Source of the DNA: Fusobacterium ulcerans ATCC 49185
GTDB taxonomy: Bacteria; Fusobacteriota; Fusobacteriia; Fusobacteriales; Fusobacteriaceae
Direction: 5' to 3'
DNA length: 64,000 nt
Assembly (NCBI RefSeq): GCF_900683735.1
Contig: NZ_LR215979.1
Span: 3,286,001-3,350,000, forward strand
The notes beneath the pieces were generated by a model, which was not told the DNA's origin, made no database searches, and saw only the letters and a program-made list of their open reading frames with translations. How positions within the stretch are numbered: position 1 is the stretch's first letter; the number at the start of each line of letters is the position of its first letter. Made by a program: the position numbers and the translations under genes. Shown here piece by piece: positions 60,092-64,000 of this stretch.

Positions 60092-61753
60092 TTATTCTAC
60101 AACAGCTCCCTTATTCGCAGATGATACCATTTTTGAATATCTTACTAAATAACCTTTTTTTACTTTTGGGTCAGGTTTTATCCATTTTTCCATTCTTTCT
60201 TTTATTATATCATCCTTAACATCTAGATTTATACTTCTATTTTTGATATCTATAGAAATAATATCCCCATTTTCAATAATAGAGAAAACTCCTCCTTCCA
60301 TAGCTTCTGGAGAAATATGTCCTATTGCAGCTCCTCTTGTAGCTCCTGAAAATCTTCCATCTGTGATTAAAGCTACATCTTTATCCAAATGCATTCCCAC
60401 AATTGCTGATGTAGGGCTAAGCATTTCCCTCATTCCAGGACCACCCTTAGGGCCTTCATATTTTATTACAACAATGTCACCTTTTATTACGTCACCATTA
60501 AAAATGCTTTCAGCAGCTTCTTCCATACTTGTATAAACTTTGGCAGGTCCTGAATGTACCATCATTTCATTACAAACAGCAGCAGCTTTGACAACACATC
60601 CATCAGGGGCTATATTTCCTTTTAAGATTGCTATACCACCTTCAATATTATATGGATTATTAATATTTCTTATGATTTCATAATCTTTAACTACAACTGC
60701 TTTTATATTTTCTCCCAGAGTATTTCCATTTACATTAAGTGTATTACAGTTTAATAAATTTTTCTTATTTAATTCACTCATTACTGCAGGAATACCTCCA
60801 GCAATATAAAAATCAAACATAAAATTTTCTCCAGATGGGCTTATATGACATAAGTTTGGAATTTTTTTAGATATTTCATCAAATAGTTCCAAATTAATTT
60901 CAATATCAGCTTCGTGAGCAATTGCAGGTAAATGTAGGGTAGTATTAGTTGAACCAGCAATTGCCATATCAACAGTTATAGCATTGTAAAAAGACTCCTT
61001 GTTGATAATATCTCTAGGTTTTATATCTTCTTTCACAAGCTCAATGACTCTTTCTCCACTAAGTTTAGCTAATGCTATTCTTTCTCCATAGTATGAGGGA
61101 ATAGTTCCATTTCCTGGTAATGCAAGACCTAATACTTCAGATAAACAATTCATACTGTTAGCTGTAAACATTCCTGCACATGAACCACATGAAGGACAAG
61201 CAGAATGTGCATATTCTTCCATTTCACTTTCATCCATTTCTCCTAGTTTATATGCTGCAATTTTTTCTATGCATGTACTGTAATCAGCTGGTTTTCCTCT
61301 ATAATGACCTGTTGCCATTGGACCTCCGCTGACTAAAATAGCAGGAATATTAAGTCTTAGGGCAGCCATCATCATAGCAGGAACTATTTTATCACAATTT
61401 GCTATTAATACAAGTCCATCTAATCCATGTGCCAGCGTCATAGCTTCAATACTGTCTGCTATCAGCTCTCTTGATGCTAATGGGTATCTCATCCCTTCAT
61501 GACTCATTGCTATTCCATCACATATTGCTATTGCAGGGAATTCAACAGGAATACCTCCTGCTGATGCAACTCCAAGTTTAACTGCTTCTGCTATTGTTCT
61601 TAAATGAAAATGTCCAGGAACTATTTCATTAAATGAATTAACCACTCCAATTAAGGGTTTTTTTCCAATTTCTTTTTCTAATTTTCCTGTTGCATACAGT
61701 AGGGCTCTTGCTTCTATTCTGCTAGGCCCTGCATAAACTTTTTGACTACGCAT
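60092..61753 (-). CDS. ilvD: Dihydroxy-acid dehydratase / IlvD-Edd family
   Basis: 553 residues, full length for IlvD. It has the iron-sulfur ligands ([30 protein letters not shown]), [11 protein letters not shown], and [21 protein letters not shown] (as [13 protein letters not shown]). IlvD makes 2-ketoacids for branched-chain amino acids, but relatives dehydrate sugar acids such as gluconate or xylonate. No other ilv gene is near; a GntP-type permease and a GntR regulator flank it. The context therefore favours a sugar-acid substrate, although the sequence is more like true IlvD. The binding site is AAGGAGGAGAGG. Confidence 0.85.
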   Translation of the reverse strand: MRSQKVYAGPSRIEARALLYATGKLEKEIGKKPLIGVVNSFNEIVPGHFHLRTIAEAVKLGVASAGGIPVEFPAIAICDGIAMSHEGMRYPLASRELIADSIEAMTLAHGLDGLVLIANCDKIVPAMMMAALRLNIPAILVSGGPMATGHYRGKPADYSTCIEKIAAYKLGEMDESEMEEYAHSACPSCGSCAGMFTANSMNCLSEVLGLALPGNGTIPSYYGERIALAKLSGERVIELVKEDIKPRDIINKESFYNAITVDMAIAGSTNTTLHLPAIAHEADIEINLELFDEISKKIPNLCHISPSGENFMFDFYIAGGIPAVMSELNKKNLLNCNTLNVNGNTLGENIKAVVVKDYEIIRNINNPYNIEGGIAILKGNIAPDGCVVKAAAVCNEMMVHSGPAKVYTSMEEAAESIFNGDVIKGDIVVIKYEGPKGGPGMREMLSPTSAIVGMHLDKDVALITDGRFSGATRGAAIGHISPEAMEGGVFSIIENGDIISIDIKNRSINLDVKDDIIKERMEKWIKPDPKVKKGYLVRYSKMVSSANKGAVVE

Positions 61754-61768
61754 GATTACCTCTCCTCC

Positions 61769-63054
61769 TTATAAGAAAAAACTTAGAATAAATACTATAA
61801 CACAGCCTGTTATGCTCATAACACAAGTAGTAGTAGTCCAACTTTTACATCCATTCCAGAAAACTTTGTAACAACCCAGAAATAACTGTCATTTATAATT
61901 GAGGCACATTGTGCTCCAACACATATTGCCAATGTTGTAATTAATGGTGAAATTCCTAATCCTGAAATCATAGGAGCTAATATTGATGCTGTTGTTATCA
62001 TAGATACTGTTCCACTTCCTTGTGATAATTTAAGGAGTGATGACATTATCATAGGCAGAAGTATAGGTGGAAAACTTGATGAAGCAATTATATTTGCCAC
62101 ATAATCTCCTATTCCAGAAGTTCTCAGCACTGAACCTAAGGCTCCTCCTGCTCCAGTTATGCAGATAATTAATCCAGCGTCTGCTAGAGAAGTTTCTAGG
62201 GTTTTAATAACTTCACTTCTTGAAACTCTTGCAGTTAATCCATAAATAGCAATAAGAGTACCAATTAAAATTGCAGTTATAGGATTACCAACAAGAGAGA
62301 TTATAGAATTATTAATTCCCTTTGCTGCACTTACTGTATTAATAAGAATTAATACAACAGGAACAAGTATTGGTAAAAAAGACATAAGTCCACTGGGAAG
62401 ATTTTCATCTGTAAATTTTACTTCACTTGTTGATTCAGGAATTATATCTGGAATTTTGTTTGATATATATTTAGAGTAAATAAGAGGAATAGGCATCATC
62501 AATATTGAAACTGTAGTTCCCCATATAATCAATTGCCCAACATCAACTCCTAAAATAGCAGCAACACCAAGTGGTCCAGGTGTAGGAGGAACTAAATGGT
62601 GTGTCAAATATAATCCAGCTCCCAGACAACAACCTAACTTAACCATAGATTTTTTTGTATTACGAGAAAATTCTTTTGCCAGCTCTGATAATATAACAAA
62701 ACCAGAATCACAGAATACAGGGATGGAAATTAACCAACCAGATAATAATAGAACTATTTCTGTTCTCTGGATACCTACCAATTTTAAAATTACAGAAGCC
62801 ATTTTTTTAGCCCCACCTGTAACTTCAAGTATTTTTCCCATCATAACACCAAGACCAATTACTATTCCTATACTTGATAATGTTCCACCAAATCCTGATG
62901 ATATAGAAGCCATTATTTCATTAGTTGACATACCTGCAAGTAATCCTATAAATATAGCACTTATAAGTAATGCTGGAAATGCTTGGACTTTAGTTTTAAG
63001 TATAAAAAATATAACAAGGGCCAATCCTAATAGTAATGCTATTACCAACTGCAT
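61769..63054 (-). pseudogene. gntP: GntP-type gluconate permease, frameshifted near the end
   Basis: The open frame 61816-63054 gives 412 residues with about 11-12 helices (N-terminal LLGLALVIFFILKTKVQAFPALLISAIF; HHLVPPTPGPLGVAAILG; NDSYFWVVTKFSGMDVK). It stops as VGLLLLVL, where the family continues with a last helix. One extra A in the run AAAA near 61846 would give GMDVKSWTTTTCVMSITG followed by a final hydrophobic helix and a stop at 61769, 16 bases before ilvD. The gene is therefore a 1-base frameshift mutant, a phase-variable tract or a sequence error. It should import gluconate or related acids with protons. Confidence 0.75.
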
Positions 63055-63078
63055 ATTTTACCTCCTTTGTATAGTTAC

Positions 63079-63100
63079 ATAATTAATTTTTGTTAATTAT
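63079..63100. promoter_or_regulatory. Possible operator upstream of gntP
   Basis: ATAATTAA and TTAATTAT are inverted around 6 bases, 25 bases before the gntP start. It could be the GntR site. The remaining 63101-63702 contains no gene that I can support. Confidence 0.3.
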
Positions 63101-63702
63101 ATTTTTATAAAACTTTTCTCTACATCGTTTCTTTGTTTTTATTGGATTAATATAGAAAAATTATAAATTTAAATTTTTAAGTATTTGGAAATATAATTGA
63201 TTTTGGAAGAATATTTCAAGTAGGATTAAAAATATATTGGCAAAAGAAATTTGTAAATTTATAGATATACAAACTAAATTATTCAAGAAAGGATACTTTT
63301 TAGTTAAAAAGAATAATCTAATTTTTAGCCATAGCAGAAAAATAAGTATTAAATTTGTGTAAATATTATTAAAAGCTAAAAAAATTAAATTTTTTTAATT
63401 TCAAATAATAATTTTCCTTTTCATATATGTAAAGTATACTATTTGAAAAATCAAACTTCAATCTTGTCAACAACTTTATTATTGATTTGACTGTATTATT
63501 ATGATGTTTTATTTTCTTATAACAGTGTATTTTTCGTTTAATGGACATAGTTGTAGATGAGTGTTGATATTAACTCTGATTAAAAAACTTGAGAGAAGAT
63601 TAAAAAAATAATGAAAGAATTGAATAAAAAACTGGAAATAATGTAAATTAGATTAAATAAGAAAGGGGATGACAAAAAGAGGAAATACAAAAAAGTAAAA
63701 AT

Positions 63703-63816
63703 TTATAAGCATAAAAATATCATTTTTATAAAGCAAAGAAAGAAGTAGATAGCTGTTCCCATACAAAAAAATGTAAAAATAAAGAAAATAATTAAGGTTA
63801 ATATAAGCCCTTTCAT
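63703..63816 (-). CDS. 37-residue hydrophobic peptide
   Basis: ATG at 63816 encodes a mostly hydrophobic peptide beginning MKGLILTLIIFFIFTFFC, with GGAGGT at the proper distance upstream (minus strand). The composition suits one or two membrane segments. It has no operon partner. It could be a small membrane protein or type I toxin; a stem-loop (63882-63912) lies upstream of its start. Confidence 0.5.
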   Translation of the reverse strand: MKGLILTLIIFFIFTFFCMGTAIYFFLCFIKMIFLCL

Positions 63817-63881
63817 TAAAATACCTCCATGTCTTAATGTTAAAAAATATTTGAAAATTTTTTAAATATTTCTAATTAGTG

Positions 63882-63912
63882 AAAAGGAGCCTCTGGGGAA
63901 GAAGCTCCTTTT
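63882..63912 (-). terminator. Hairpin upstream of the 37-residue ORF
   Basis: AAAAGGAGC and GCTCCTTTT arms, 9 bp, perfect. It has T-rich flanks on both strands; on the minus strand it could end a transcript from beyond the window or form a leader for the small ORF. Confidence 0.55.
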
Positions 63913-64000
63913 CTATATATAAAACATCTTGGGGAAAGATTATATTATAGTTTTACTATATTAATTTTATTTTCCTTTTTTAATTTATATATTTATTTTT

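Noticed and set aside
1-64000. CRISPR arrays, prophage modules or restriction-modification systems
   Set aside because: No regularly spaced repeat arrays, cas, phage structural or methylase-endonuclease pairs were found.

Overview
The window looks like chromosomal DNA of a Fusobacterium (low-GC, large-genome group such as F. varium, F. ulcerans or F. mortiferum; species is a guess). The grounds are the very A+T-rich sequence, an rnfCDGEAB operon beside pth and serine dehydratase, Firmicute-like small operons (mfd-mazG-rqcP, ispE-spoVG), GyrA with Ser79/Gly83, and the gene order around the replication origin.

Layout. 1-2.2 kb: edge of a gene leaving the window, two 26-bp palindromes, an HTH protein, and an IS91-type insertion sequence with a nonsense mutation. 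2.3-22.7 kb, all on the minus strand: rnf electron transport operon, pth, sdaA, pheST, a phosphodiesterase, a UspA-like protein, gyrA, gyrB, remB, a DUF721/DciA helicase-loader-like gene, recF, yaaA and a 596-residue plasmid-type replication initiator. 22.7-23.5 kb: A+T-rich non-coding origin candidate with seven same-orientation iterons (TGTATAT-N4-AATAATA; six exact, one with one mismatch). 23.5-37.9 kb, mostly plus strand: rpmH, rnpA, yidD, yidC, jag, mnmE, mnmG, an acetyltransferase with an apparent translational-attenuation leader, a P-loop kinase, a 35-residue membrane peptide behind a folded leader, an oligopeptide-binding protein (minus), mfd, mazG, rqcP, ispE and spoVG. The strand switch at 23 kb is what divergent replication from an origin predicts.

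38-48 kb: speD and a BpsA-type aminopropyltransferase behind a long leader with a tiny uORF and terminators, a giant DUF4132 protein, tRNA-Gln, a methyltransferase, ridA, a HAD phosphatase and a LUD protein. 47.6-56 kb: two paired HU/IHF-like cassettes, each preceded by two 26-bp palindromes, with a Tn3 transposase relic, a MATE/MarR pair and a REC-GGDEF-EAL-GGDEF-PAS protein between them. 56-64 kb: an iron-sulfur flavoprotein, a hypothetical gene plus a lipase-fold protein without the nucleophile serine, a GntR-ilvD-gntP sugar-acid-like locus, and a small hydrophobic ORF.

The most notable system is the origin. No dnaA or dnaN is seen where they usually sit; instead there is a plasmid-like initiator gene, direct-repeat iterons, and further exact copies of the same site scattered over more than 40 kb, some inside coding sequences. 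This suggests that the plasmid-type initiator acts at the chromosomal origin and is titrated or regulated by dispersed sites. Whether dnaA exists elsewhere cannot be seen here. Further regulatory candidates are the bpsA leader, the acetyltransferase leader, the 30.5-kb structured leader with its membrane peptide, and the HU-pair palindromes.
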